From positions 1-64,000 of the forward strand of contig NZ_DJHF01000022.1 in the NCBI RefSeq assembly GCF_002433005.1: 64,000 nt of DNA. The letters run 5' to 3'. The stretch comes from Acetomicrobium sp. UBA5826 (GTDB taxonomy: Bacteria > Synergistota > Synergistia > Synergistales > Acetomicrobiaceae). The notes under the pieces were generated by a model. That model was not told where the DNA came from and made no database searches. It saw only the letters and a list, made by a program, of their open reading frames with translations. Positions within the stretch are counted from its first letter, which is position 1. The number at the start of each line of letters is the position of its first letter. Positions 25,757-34,139 of this stretch are shown here, piece by piece. Both the position numbers and the translations under genes were made by a program.

Positions 25757-26314
25757 CTAATCTTCAGAAGTTATCTCATCAATGCGACGGTTTATTTCAG
25801 AAAGTTGCTGCTTCAACGCTTCTGCTTGACCTTTCAGCTGCCTGAGCCCTTCTTCTTCGCTCGGCGGTTGGGACACAACCCCTGACATGCTAACGCCTCC
25901 GTGCATCCCGAAGCCGCCCATACCTCGACCCCCACCTTTGCCGAACCCTCCGCCCATCCCGAAGTGAGGAGGGACATCTGGGGCAGATGTAGACGCCGGC
26001 TTCCCCTGCTTAAAAGATAGAACGGCATCCCTTACTGTGCCAGAAACGCCTGTGATGATCTGCACGCCAGCGGCAGATAAGACCTCATATGCATTGGGGC
26101 CACAGCTTCCTGTAAGCACTACCTGTACCCCTTTCCCCACTATCGCCTGAGCAACGCTGATTCCTGTCCCTCCTGGAGCACTTGCGCTGCTGTTTTCCAT
26201 AGTCTCAAATTGCATGGAATCAGGATCGACGATGATGAAGTAGGGAGCGCGTCCAAAGCGAGGATCTACCAACGCATCTAAATTAGGAGCGGTCGCCGAT
26301 GCGGCTATCTTCAT
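25757..26314 (-). CDS. NifX-like cofactor-binding protein with Gly/Met-rich linker and coiled coil
   Basis: Residues 1-100 form a PF02579-like domain (DPRFGRAPYFIIVD, GISVAQAIVGKGVQVVLTGSCGPNAYEVL). They are followed by a ~40-residue Gly/Met/Phe-rich linker and a C-terminal helix (about residues 150-185) with coiled-coil heptads, LRQLKGQAEALKQQLSEI. ATG 26314 has AGAGGAG 9 nt upstream. The coiled coil resembles that of the next protein upstream, so the two may bind each other. Proteins like this bind Fe-S or Mo/Cu clusters in ORP complexes. Confidence 0.83.
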   Translation of the reverse strand: MKIAASATAPNLDALVDPRFGRAPYFIIVDPDSMQFETMENSSASAPGGTGISVAQAIVGKGVQVVLTGSCGPNAYEVLSAAGVQIITGVSGTVRDAVLSFKQGKPASTSAPDVPPHFGMGGGFGKGGGRGMGGFGMHGGVSMSGVVSQPPSEEEGLRQLKGQAEALKQQLSEINRRIDEITSED

Positions 26315-26328
26315 AAAATCCACCTCCT

Positions 26329-26631
26329 CTACTTTCCCTCAAGTTCTCTGACGCGGGCTTCAATAGCATCGAGTTGGGCCTTTACGGCATCAGCTTGAGC
26401 TTTTAGAAGCTCAATTTCCTGCTCCTTACTCATTGCTTGAGGGTTAGAAGCGCCTTGCGCATACCCCCACCAAGGACGAGGGATATATCCTTCGTAAGGT
26501 GCCCCTGCAGCACCGCCCAAGAAGTACCAACATCTGGGAAGACCACCTCTGCCCATACCAACATATGGCCATGCGGGGCTCCACCCCCGAAAGCCAAACC
26601 CATAACCGCCTCTGCCAAATCCTCTGGGCAT
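26329..26631 (-). CDS. DUF5320-like small protein, Gly/Phe-rich with C-terminal coiled coil
   Basis: A 100-residue protein: Met/Gly/Phe/Trp-rich N-terminal half (repeats of GRGGYGFGF kind), then a helix KEQEIELLKAQADAVKAQLDAIEARVRELEGK-like with heptads (cited here only as the pattern EQE..LLKAQ..AV). This matches the DUF5320 type I recall next to NifX-like proteins in strict anaerobes. ATG 26631 is 7 nt after AAAGGGGGG. First gene behind the Fur-box promoter. Confidence 0.75.
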   Translation of the reverse strand: MPRGFGRGGYGFGFRGWSPAWPYVGMGRGGLPRCWYFLGGAAGAPYEGYIPRPWWGYAQGASNPQAMSKEQEIELLKAQADAVKAQLDAIEARVRELEGK

Positions 26632-26656
26632 ACCCAAACCCCCCCTTTATATTAAT

Positions 26657-26707
26657 ATTGATAATCATTATCAATTGTAATTATACTAAAATAACCGTCA
26701 TTGTCAA
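26657..26707 (-). promoter_or_regulatory. Promoter with a perfect Fur box ahead of the Fe-S/NifX-like operon
   Basis: TTGACA (26707-26702), a 16-nt spacer and TATAAT (26685-26680) form a strong promoter. Directly downstream, 26657-26675 reads ATTGATAATCATTATCAAT, a perfect 19-bp palindrome containing the Fur core GATAATCATTATC, between the transcription start and the first gene (26631). Repression by Fur in iron-rich cells is the simple reading. A Fur-family gene lies 2.4 kb away. Confidence 0.88.
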
Positions 26708-26802
26708 TACATTTGCCAATAAAGGAGAGGCAATAGGTATATGATTATACGATTCTTAAACGAAATAACCAGTCAATATGTTCCTACCAAGCGTATGAAA
26801 AG

Positions 26803-27534
26803 TCATTCAAACTTTTTTGATAGCAAATTGGCCGCCGGAAGGAAAAAAATCAAAAAGAAGGCCATCAAAACAGCAGCATGAAGCGCTACATTGATACCTT
26901 GACTAACACCTGAAACGCCCTGGAATCCTTTAACTGCGTATGTGAGGGGAAAAAGATGAGCTAAAAATTGCAAGGCTTTCGGCATGGCCTCAACAGGATA
27001 TACCACACCGCTTATAAATACCATGACAAAGCGAGGAAGATTGAGCAGGGTTTGAGCCTCAAAGACCTCCTTTACCATTAAACAAAGAAGTGATCCCATA
27101 GCGGAAAATGCCAGCAGGGCCGGCAAAAGAATTGATAAAAAGGATATCCAGTCCAAGTCAAAATTTAAGAAAAGGGCGCACACCACTGCCACTAGTGAGC
27201 TCATAAGAAGGCCAAAGATGGCTCCGCCCAGAATTTTCCCAAGTAAAATTGCCATCATGCTAATGGGAGCAAGTAAAAGCCTCTCCAATGACCCGAGACG
27301 AAGCTCGAAGTTTATCACCACCGCTTCCGCAGCAGTAGTGCTGAACAACGCGGTCATGGCAAGGAGTCCAGGGATCAACCCCTTAAAATCCACTGGGTTT
27401 CTAAGATAGAAGGCCAGAACCCATGCAATAGGAAAGACTATTCCCCAACTTATGGCGGGAGGTTTAAGGTAATAGGTCCTCATGTCTTTTGCAATGATGC
27501 ACCATATTCCCCTCAAGTCATCGCGCATCGTCAC
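26803..27534 (-). CDS. ABC-2 type transporter permease
   Basis: A 243-residue membrane protein with about six helices, VLAFYLRNPVDFKGLIPGLLAMTALFSTTAAEA near the N-terminus and a C-terminal hydrophobic stretch, typical of ABC-2 (DrrB/NatB-like) exporter permeases. The start GTG overlaps the stop of its ATPase gene (GTGA). It exports an unknown substrate such as an antibiotic, sodium or lipid. No terminator is visible in the 60 nt downstream. Confidence 0.84.
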   Translation of the reverse strand: MTMRDDLRGIWCIIAKDMRTYYLKPPAISWGIVFPIAWVLAFYLRNPVDFKGLIPGLLAMTALFSTTAAEAVVINFELRLGSLERLLLAPISMMAILLGKILGGAIFGLLMSSLVAVVCALFLNFDLDWISFLSILLPALLAFSAMGSLLCLMVKEVFEAQTLLNLPRFVMVFISGVVYPVEAMPKALQFLAHLFPLTYAVKGFQGVSGVSQGINVALHAAVLMAFFLIFFLPAANLLSKKFE

Positions 27535-28490
27535 TTGCCTCCCTTTTCCATCGCCATCATACTTGAGGAAAGCCCGGTGATCCTCACAAAAGCTTCCTCA
27601 AGAGTGGGTTTTATAGTATTAATAGACTCAATTTCTGCCCCTGCATCTTGTATTGCTCGACAGATATGAGGAAGCAGACTATTTGTGGTTCCACTGCAAC
27701 GCAAAGTGTTCGAGTCTACAATGATGGGCTTAGTCCCTATAAGAGCGGCTAGCTGCTCTACCAATATTGAGGCAGATCCCCTTATGGTAAGTTCAATGGC
27801 CTGTTCCTTAATCGCCATTTTCTTTAACTCTTCAGGCTTTTCGACCGCGACAATTTGTCCCCTTACGATGATCGCGATGCGGTCGCACAGAACGTCTGCC
27901 TCTTCCAGGTAATGGGTGGTCAAAAATATCGTCATCCCTTGATCGCGCAATTTTTGAATAGCACTTCTCAGAGAGCGTGCAGCCATGACGTCAAGTCCAA
28001 CAGTTGGTTCATCCAAAAACAATATCTTGGGGTTGTGAATGAGGGCTGCGGCAATGGTAAGAGACCTCTTCATCCCCTGAGAGAGCGTCCTAAATGGACG
28101 ATCCCTCTTTTCCTGCAGGCGAAAGAGTTCAAGGAGCATCCCAGCTCGTTCATATCTCTCCTTCCTTCTTACGCCATAGAGTTTGCCCATAAAGAGGAGA
28201 TTTTCCAAGGCCGTGAGCTCATCGTAAAGGTTTGAGGCCTCCGGCACTACTCCCGTAAACCCCTTGGTCGTTGCAGCGTTCGCCTTAATGTCAAGACCTA
28301 ACAGCTCCACATTGCCTGCTGTAGGTTTAGATAGCCCTGTGAGCATGCGGATGGTGGTGGTCTTCCCAGCGCCATTGGGGCCTAAAAAACCAAAAAGTTC
28401 TCCTTCTTCCACATCGAAGCTTACCCCGTTAACGGCAACTATATCCCCATACCGCTTAATTAACCCTTCAGCTTTAATAGCTATGGACGT
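27531..28490 (-). CDS. ABC exporter ATPase (NatA/CcmA-like), start codon uncertain
   Basis: Walker A GPNGAGKTT, signature TLSQGMKRSLTIAAAL, Walker B ILFLDEPTVGLD and a C-terminal ~90 residues of the exporter type. The natural N-terminus is SIAIKAEGLIKRYGD, but no ATG/GTG/TTG occurs there. AAAGGAG is followed 9 nt later by ACG 28490, which I use; alternatives are TTG 28532 (no ribosome-binding site) or starts far inside fur. Its partner permease follows with a 4-nt overlap. The Fur-family gene ends 49 nt upstream. Confidence 0.82.
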   Translation of the reverse strand, partial: TSIAIKAEGLIKRYGDIVAVNGVSFDVEEGELFGFLGPNGAGKTTTIRMLTGLSKPTAGNVELLGLDIKANAATTKGFTGVVPEASNLYDELTALENLLFMGKLYGVRRKERYERAGMLLELFRLQEKRDRPFRTLSQGMKRSLTIAAALIHNPKILFLDEPTVGLDVMAARSLRSAIQKLRDQGMTIFLTTHYLEEADVLCDRIAIIVRGQIVAVEKPEELKKMAIKEQAIELTIRGSASILVEQLAALIGTKPIIVDSNTLRCSGTTNSLLPHICRAIQDAGAEIESINTIKPTLEEAFVRITGLSSSMMAMEKGGK

Positions 28491-28539
28491 GACAGTGCAC
28501 TCCTTTCTTTTTGGGCAATGAAGATGTTGCAACAGCAGA

Positions 28540-29064
28540 TCACATAAGTCCGCGATGCATGCGCCTCCTGCGACGACAACGACATTCCCTTTGGGGCATT
28601 CTTGAGGGGTCAAAACCTTTACTGAGGCATTCATGACATACGCCAAAGAGCTCAATGCTTTGCGGCAGTAAAGTAAACCCCATATCTTCAGCCCACTCTT
28701 CCGCGACCTGGCTCTTTTGATCTTCATCGTTAAGATGCACCACCTTGCCACAGCCGCGACAGACAAGATGGAAATGGATATCCTTGCGCGACACCTCAAA
28801 TCGGCTAAAACCCTCATCTAAATTTACCTCGTGCAGAAAGCCCATCTCCACCAAGAGCTCTACTGTACGGTAGATCGTGGCAAGACCTATGGAGGGATCC
28901 TTTTCCTGTATGAGGTTCAAAAGCTCTCTAACGTTCGGATGTTTATCCCAATTTTGGAGTATGGTCTCTACTATGAGCCTCCGAGGACTGGTAATGCGAA
29001 AACCTTTTTCTTGCAAGGAGCGCAAGTACTCCTCCACCTTTTCCTTCACTTTCTCTTCATCCAC
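28540..29064 (-). CDS. fur: Fur-family metalloregulator
   Basis: About 174 residues with a winged helix (GFRITSPRRLIVETILQNWDKHPNVRELLNL...ATIYRTVELLVEMGFLHEV) and a metal-binding C-terminal domain: HFHLVCRGCGKVVHL, with His-rich HxH plus CxxC, and CHEC later. Both CxxC pairs of the structural zinc site are present. The last ~25 residues are unusual, RECRCRRRRRMHRGLM, rich in Arg with two extra Cys. I pick GTG 29064 (GAGAGGTG 9 nt upstream); GTG 29076 is also possible. Whether it senses iron, peroxide or zinc cannot be decided, but Fur boxes in this window fit iron. Confidence 0.85.
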   Translation of the reverse strand: MDEEKVKEKVEEYLRSLQEKGFRITSPRRLIVETILQNWDKHPNVRELLNLIQEKDPSIGLATIYRTVELLVEMGFLHEVNLDEGFSRFEVSRKDIHFHLVCRGCGKVVHLNDEDQKSQVAEEWAEDMGFTLLPQSIELFGVCHECLSKGFDPSRMPQRECRCRRRRRMHRGLM

Positions 29065-29101
29065 TATCTCAATCACCTCTCAATCAGCTTTCCGGTCATA
29101 T

Positions 29102-29150
29102 AAAAAAGGCGGCAAAGCCTATTGGTCATTTTTTTAGAGGCCTTGCCACC
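29102..29150 (-). terminator. Terminator of the glycine decarboxylase operon
   Basis: On the minus strand, GGCAAGGCCT pairs with AGGCTTTGCC (nine of ten positions, extended by flanking CC/GG) around a long A-rich loop, then TTTTTT (29107-29102). It lies 37 nt after gcvPB and before the fur gene. Confidence 0.75.
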
Positions 29151-29186
29151 ATTATATTTCTATCTACTCTACTTCGTCCAACTGGC

Positions 29187-30746
29187 TTAGGTTCGACCCT
29201 TTTTCTTTATGTACGCCCTCCATGTGGTTGCCCAACGCTTGGGATCATCCAGCGCAGACTCATCGGCCAACTTGTGGGATGCGCACTTATGAGGCGCATT
29301 TTTCACAACTTCAGGATCGGAGTAGGCCTCATCGCGAATGTGTTTTAAAACTGCTGCGTATTCATCCAAATCCTCCTTACCGTAGCTTTCACAGGGCTCA
29401 AGCGTCATGGGCTCGGGAACCACCCAGGGATGATGGCTCGTCCAGTAATGCTGCAATCCAAAGTCGCCCACTCGTCTCATGATATCCGTCGTGCTAATTC
29501 CCGTCGCCTCGAACAACTTCTGCCAACAGTAACGGGCTTCCTCAAGGCGTCTTCTTCCTGGTGCGTAAGGTACGTCCATTTCAGGGATCAATTCCTGCAG
29601 CTTCTTTTGCAGGTAATTGTGGTTTATCGTAGATATCTCGGATACTTCCTTGAGGTATTCCTGACCTACGGCCCTGATCCAGGCATAGGCGCGGACCAAT
29701 ACCCCCGCAGGACCTTGAAACTGCCTTATTTTGCCCACGCTTTCCGGCCTGTCGAAATCGAGGTAATACTTTTCCCCGTCGTATTCGACCGTTGGGAAGG
29801 GCAAGTACTTTGCCAGGTAATCCCTTACGCCCAGTGCACCTAAGCCTGGCCCCGAACAGCCGTGAGGAGTGCCGAAGGTCTTGTGAATATTGAAGTGGCA
29901 CATGTCAAATCCGGCCTCGCGTGCCCTTGCTATTCCCAGAAGGACGTTTGCGTTTGCCTGGTCGTAAAAGCACAGGCCGCCTGCATCGTGCACTATCTTG
30001 ACGAATTGGTCGATCTCCGTGTTGTATATCCCCGTATCCTCGGGGTTGGTTATGAACATCCCGGCGGTCCTTTCCGATACGGCAGCCTTGACCGCTTCTA
30101 TTGAAGGATAGCCGTTTTCGCTGGGAGGAAGGATTATCAGCCTGAAGCCGGCCGTTGCAGGGGCTGCGTGATCACAGGGGTGCGTAAAGGCTGCGCTTAT
30201 GATTTCCCTGCGTTTATCCAACTCGCCGCGATCGCGATGATAAGCCCTCATTATGCTTGCTGCCGTATAAACGGCATGAGCTCCGCCCTGTGGATGCAAA
30301 CTGAACTTGTCCATCCCGGAGATTTCTTTGAGGATCTCCTCGAATTCGTAATACATTTGAAGTATCCCTTGAACGGTATCCACATCCTGCCAGGGATGAA
30401 GGGAAGCTATACCCGGATGTGCCGCCAGCTCTTCGTTGATCCTGGGGTTATATTTCATCGTGCACGTGCCTTGGCTTATGTCGTTACACAGGTTTGCTCC
30501 AAGCGTCTCCTGGGCAAGGTGGATATAATGCGCTAAGACCCTCTTTTGATCTAGCTCGGGCAATGCCGGAAGTTGCTCTCGAAACATCCCCTTTGGCACA
30601 AGATTTTTCGCATCGCCCGCCTCCTTCTTGATTTCCTCGTCCGGAGCCGGAGGGATTAGGCCCCTTCGCCCCGGGACGGAGAGCTCAAATATTATCGGCT
30701 CGTTCCAATGGGCCTGATGGAAATTTCTCAATTTAACGTCCTCCAT
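29187..30746 (-). CDS. gcvPB: Glycine dehydrogenase (decarboxylating), subunit 2
   Basis: The 519-residue PLP-binding half of the split P-protein. Lys289 in CHFNIHKTFGTPHGC is the Schiff-base lysine, and NPED...DQANANVLLG and the PFPTVEYDGEKYYLD stretch are family hallmarks. With subunit 1 it decarboxylates glycine and loads the aminomethyl group onto the lipoyl H-protein. Subunit 1 lies 19 nt upstream. gcvT, gcvH and the L-protein gene are not in the window, so they must be elsewhere. No glycine riboswitch is seen near. Confidence 0.95.
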   Translation of the reverse strand: MEDVKLRNFHQAHWNEPIIFELSVPGRRGLIPPAPDEEIKKEAGDAKNLVPKGMFREQLPALPELDQKRVLAHYIHLAQETLGANLCNDISQGTCTMKYNPRINEELAAHPGIASLHPWQDVDTVQGILQMYYEFEEILKEISGMDKFSLHPQGGAHAVYTAASIMRAYHRDRGELDKRREIISAAFTHPCDHAAPATAGFRLIILPPSENGYPSIEAVKAAVSERTAGMFITNPEDTGIYNTEIDQFVKIVHDAGGLCFYDQANANVLLGIARAREAGFDMCHFNIHKTFGTPHGCSGPGLGALGVRDYLAKYLPFPTVEYDGEKYYLDFDRPESVGKIRQFQGPAGVLVRAYAWIRAVGQEYLKEVSEISTINHNYLQKKLQELIPEMDVPYAPGRRRLEEARYCWQKLFEATGISTTDIMRRVGDFGLQHYWTSHHPWVVPEPMTLEPCESYGKEDLDEYAAVLKHIRDEAYSDPEVVKNAPHKCASHKLADESALDDPKRWATTWRAYIKKKGRT

Positions 30747-30765
30747 CTCATATCCCCTCCTACCA

Positions 30766-32172
30766 TTACATGCCTACGACGGAGGCCAAAGCATCCGCCA
30801 GCATGTCTATGTCCTCTTTGCTGTGAAGCTCCGTCACGCAAAAGAGAGCGCTTTGCCCCATTTCAGGGAAGTCTTTCGACAGGTCTTTGCCGCCAAATAT
30901 TTTGTGGTCAAGCAGGGCTTTATTTATCTCCGCTACCGTCTTTTTTGTCCCGTCGAAATTGACCGTAAATTCTTTAAAGTGATAGGAATCAAAGAGCGGC
31001 GCCTTAACTCCCTTGACGGACGAAAGCTTTTTAGCGGCATAAGAAGCCCTCTGAAGCAATCCCTCGCCTAATTCCTTCATTCCCTGCGGTCCCATCAAAG
31101 CCATGTAAACGCCTGCCACGATGCCGTGAAGCTGGGCCATCGTACCCAAGAAGTCCTTGGCCTTATCGCGAGATGCATAAGACGTCCTCTCGTACAAGAC
31201 CTCGCCAAATCCGTATTCTCCCTCTTCCACTGTCTCAGCTATTCCAAAAAGCAAAGAGGGATACTCCGCCACGAACTTAGGCTCATCATGGGTGGCTATG
31301 AATCCTCCCAAGCCGCCGCCATAGCTCATGGGAATGCCCATAGGCTGCACGTCGCCACAGGCGAAATCGGCACCGTAGTGGGCAGGCGGTTCAAGCACGC
31401 CCAAAGAAATTGGATCCACGCCTACTGAGAGCAACGCCCCCTTAGAATGAAGAAGGTCGGCTATCTCCTGTCCCTGGTTTTCTATGACGCCGAAGAAATT
31501 TGGGTTTTCCATATACAAGACGCAAACATCGTCGGACAGTTTGCTCTTTAAGTCGTCAACGTCAAGCAAGCCGGTTTTCGGATCGTACTTGACCGTCTCT
31601 ATATCTGAAGTAGAAGACCATGCGTAGTTTTCGATGCAGGACAGTCGCTCAGGGCTGATCGATGCAGCTATCAATGCCTTACCTCTTCCCGTCATGCGCG
31701 ATGCCATCCTTACGGTGGTGGCACATGCCATGGCCCAATCGTAGGTAGGAGTGTTCACCATATCCATGTCGACCAGTTCACCTATGCAGCTTGCGTATTC
31801 AAACTGGGCCTGAAATTTGCCGTGATCTGCGAAGGCCTCTCCTACGTAGGCGGACAAAAATTCATCCCTTTCCATTATGGTCTTACAAACTGCCGGCACG
31901 TAATGCTGCCAGCATCCGCCGCCCAGAAAGTTTAGGTATTCCTCGCAATTTTTGTTCTTGGAAAGCAGGTTCGTTACGTGTTTTTTAAGCTCGTATTCGG
32001 ATGTGATTGCCTTGGGGATGTTTAGAGGCCTTTTAAGCCTTAAATGTTCTGGAATTTGACCGAAAATATCTTCCGCGCTTTCAATCCCTATTTCCTTCAG
32101 CAACTCCTCCTTAATTTCGGGAACGGAATTGGGGATATAAGGATGAGCCCTTCTCTTTTCCTTCTCTTCCAT
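30766..32172 (-). CDS. gcvPA: Glycine dehydrogenase (decarboxylating), subunit 1
   Basis: A 468-residue partner of gcvPB, with YIPNSVPEIKEELLKEIGIESAEDIFGQIPEHLRL at its N-terminus (the P-protein start), GGGCWQHYVPAVCKTIMERDEFLSAYVGEAFADHGKFQAQFEY-like middle, here seen as LGGGCWQHYVP, and the C-terminal regulatory-type fold. Glycine cleavage yields CO2, NH3 and methylene-THF when complete. It follows a radical SAM gene by 59 nt and is likely read through from the upstream promoter near 35900. Confidence 0.95.
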   Translation of the reverse strand: MEEKEKRRAHPYIPNSVPEIKEELLKEIGIESAEDIFGQIPEHLRLKRPLNIPKAITSEYELKKHVTNLLSKNKNCEEYLNFLGGGCWQHYVPAVCKTIMERDEFLSAYVGEAFADHGKFQAQFEYASCIGELVDMDMVNTPTYDWAMACATTVRMASRMTGRGKALIAASISPERLSCIENYAWSSTSDIETVKYDPKTGLLDVDDLKSKLSDDVCVLYMENPNFFGVIENQGQEIADLLHSKGALLSVGVDPISLGVLEPPAHYGADFACGDVQPMGIPMSYGGGLGGFIATHDEPKFVAEYPSLLFGIAETVEEGEYGFGEVLYERTSYASRDKAKDFLGTMAQLHGIVAGVYMALMGPQGMKELGEGLLQRASYAAKKLSSVKGVKAPLFDSYHFKEFTVNFDGTKKTVAEINKALLDHKIFGGKDLSKDFPEMGQSALFCVTELHSKEDIDMLADALASVVGM

Positions 32173-32231
32173 GCTGTTACCCCTCCCAAATGATAAATTT
32201 TGAGGCGCTAAAAATAACCAGATACATTTCC

Positions 32232-34139
32232 TCAGGGCATCACCTCTTCTTCAGTCACAAGGCTCAATAACATCTCACCTTCCTTTAATACCATGCCATA
32301 TTTTATTAAATTGATAATAGATTGCTTAATCTTATCTTCATCTTCTACGAAACCTTTTTCGCTTAAACTTAACGCGATAGCCTCAATGGTCACGGGCTTA
32401 CTGCAAGCTTTGCAAACCGCCAATGTAAAGGGATCAAGCTTTATGTGCCATTCACCCTCACCGGACCTTCTGTCGATTATGAGCCCTTCTTCGTCGCGTG
32501 AAAAACAAAGCGAACTTTTGGGATGAATTTCCTTCCAGAAAAATATGTTTTCCATAAGTTCATGGGTATACTCGGCGCAATTTTGGGGAACCTGATATTC
32601 GAAGGTAAAAAAAGAGGCAAGATTGCTCACTGATTCATCATCAAAGGGGTAAACGTAAGAATAGGATGGATAGGGACTTACGTCCTTTATACCATATCCC
32701 GAGGGATCTTCGAAGCAGGGACTAAAGCGGTCTAGCCTGAATTGGCCAGCATAGTTGGGCGGATGTAAATGAGTCAACAGGGGCACTAGCTTCGCCATGT
32801 TTTCGTAAGCCTCCACAGGTTCGCCCGGGAAACCCCATAGAAAGTTCCACACCGGCATTATTTTTGCTTCGCGACACCCTTTGAGAAATGCTATGTTTTG
32901 AAGTGCACTCACTCCTTTGCCAATTATGGACAAAACCCTTGAGCTTAAGGATTCAATGCCGACTTCAAGCCTTTTTAGCCCACAGGCAGATAGCTTCTCA
33001 AGTAATCCAAAGTCAATGTCCGACCTTACCTGGAGATAAATGATTTCCGGCTTTTTTTCAAATGCGGACAGCGCATCCGCCAAAGCCTCGAGCATTTCCT
33101 TATCGGCCGATTCGTCGCTTGCGCATAAACTAAAGCCCTCGTATTTGCTTGCAAGAGTTCTTACTTCTGAGACTATTCTGCCTCTGTTTTTCTTTCTGAA
33201 GACGAGCGTCTCGCTCGATTGGCCGCAAAAGATACACCTTTTTCTCTGGCCCCAGAAACAACCCCTGGACATCTCGAAAAACAACCTCGGCTTTCCTCGC
33301 GAATCGGACCTTCTTTTTCTATAAATGTTCGCAAAATCATCGTAATCTGGAATTGGTACCGAACCCATATCCATCTCCAAAACATGACGGTAATGATCAG
33401 AAAATTTTTCACCTTCGCTTTTCAGATTCATAGGAGTTACAGTTCCATCTACCTTGGACAGGCCACCCAAGTCGAAATCTTCAAGGCAGAGACCGACGAA
33501 TTTTTTAAATGAAGTATCGCCCTCTCCCAGGCATATGGCATCCACGAAGGGGTGTTTCGCCAAAAATTCCAGGCCCATCGCTCCTTTGCAATTGGCTCCA
33601 CCAAAGACCACCGTGGTGTTTGGGAGAACCTCTTTTATCCTCCTTGCCAACGCCAAAGAGGCGACCTGCTGATGAAACATGCTTGTGAAAGCTGCTATTT
33701 TCGGCCTTTCCCTTGCGACGACCTTTGAAATTTCTTCTAAAAAGGAGCCTACAGAGCTTTGAACTATTAAAAGTTCATCGTAAAGATGAGCGTCAACGGC
33801 AGGTTTATCGTATGGTGCTTTATGCTCCTTTAAATTTCCTATGAGCACTTGGTCAACATATTTCTCGAATGGAGGAATATTATTACCATATAGCATTTCG
33901 GCAAACAGCCTGTCTCCAAGCAAATCTACAATATGCCATGTAGATATTTTATCATACAAATCTACACCGATCTTTTCAGAAAAAGTAACGTTGAAATCAA
34001 AAACCTTGACGTTGAATTCATCTTTCAAAGCGCTTTTTAAAATACCGAGGGCAAAGGAAGGTTGCCTAAAACTGGCGAAGGGCATGTTGATCAAAGCGAC
34101 ATCCAGGTTGGCTTTTGCTTTTGGTATTGATGAGATCAT
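32232..34139 (-). CDS. Cobalamin-binding radical SAM enzyme (RiPP C-methyltransferase-like)
   Basis: A 635-residue protein. Residues ~10-210 form a B12-binding-like domain (VALINMPFASFRQPSFALGILK) and residues ~285-500 a radical SAM domain with Cys294, Cys302 and Cys305 in C-x7-C-x2-C (CFWGQRKRCIFC), the uncommon spacing of the TIGR03975 (rSAM ocin-type) maturases, followed by GQ and the FRKKNRGRIV equivalent of their YRSK motif. A ~110-residue C-terminal winged-helix-like region follows. No precursor peptide or RiPP transporter was seen close by, so the substrate is unknown. Its start overlaps the TIGR01440 gene by 4 nt. Confidence 0.83.
   Translation of the reverse strand: MISSIPKAKANLDVALINMPFASFRQPSFALGILKSALKDEFNVKVFDFNVTFSEKIGVDLYDKISTWHIVDLLGDRLFAEMLYGNNIPPFEKYVDQVLIGNLKEHKAPYDKPAVDAHLYDELLIVQSSVGSFLEEISKVVARERPKIAAFTSMFHQQVASLALARRIKEVLPNTTVVFGGANCKGAMGLEFLAKHPFVDAICLGEGDTSFKKFVGLCLEDFDLGGLSKVDGTVTPMNLKSEGEKFSDHYRHVLEMDMGSVPIPDYDDFANIYRKRRSDSRGKPRLFFEMSRGCFWGQRKRCIFCGQSSETLVFRKKNRGRIVSEVRTLASKYEGFSLCASDESADKEMLEALADALSAFEKKPEIIYLQVRSDIDFGLLEKLSACGLKRLEVGIESLSSRVLSIIGKGVSALQNIAFLKGCREAKIMPVWNFLWGFPGEPVEAYENMAKLVPLLTHLHPPNYAGQFRLDRFSPCFEDPSGYGIKDVSPYPSYSYVYPFDDESVSNLASFFTFEYQVPQNCAEYTHELMENIFFWKEIHPKSSLCFSRDEEGLIIDRRSGEGEWHIKLDPFTLAVCKACSKPVTIEAIALSLSEKGFVEDEDKIKQSIINLIKYGMVLKEGEMLLSLVTEEEVMP

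Noticed and set aside
23554..26314. Nitrogen fixation genes (nifB/nifX) as such
   Set aside because: The NifX-like proteins are stand-alone COG1433 types with MinD ATPases, and no nifHDKEN or radical SAM NifB is nearby; an ORP-like role is the better reading.
32173..32231. RiPP precursor peptide next to the radical SAM enzyme
   Set aside because: The gaps around the gene are too short and no leader-core type peptide was visible; none is reported.
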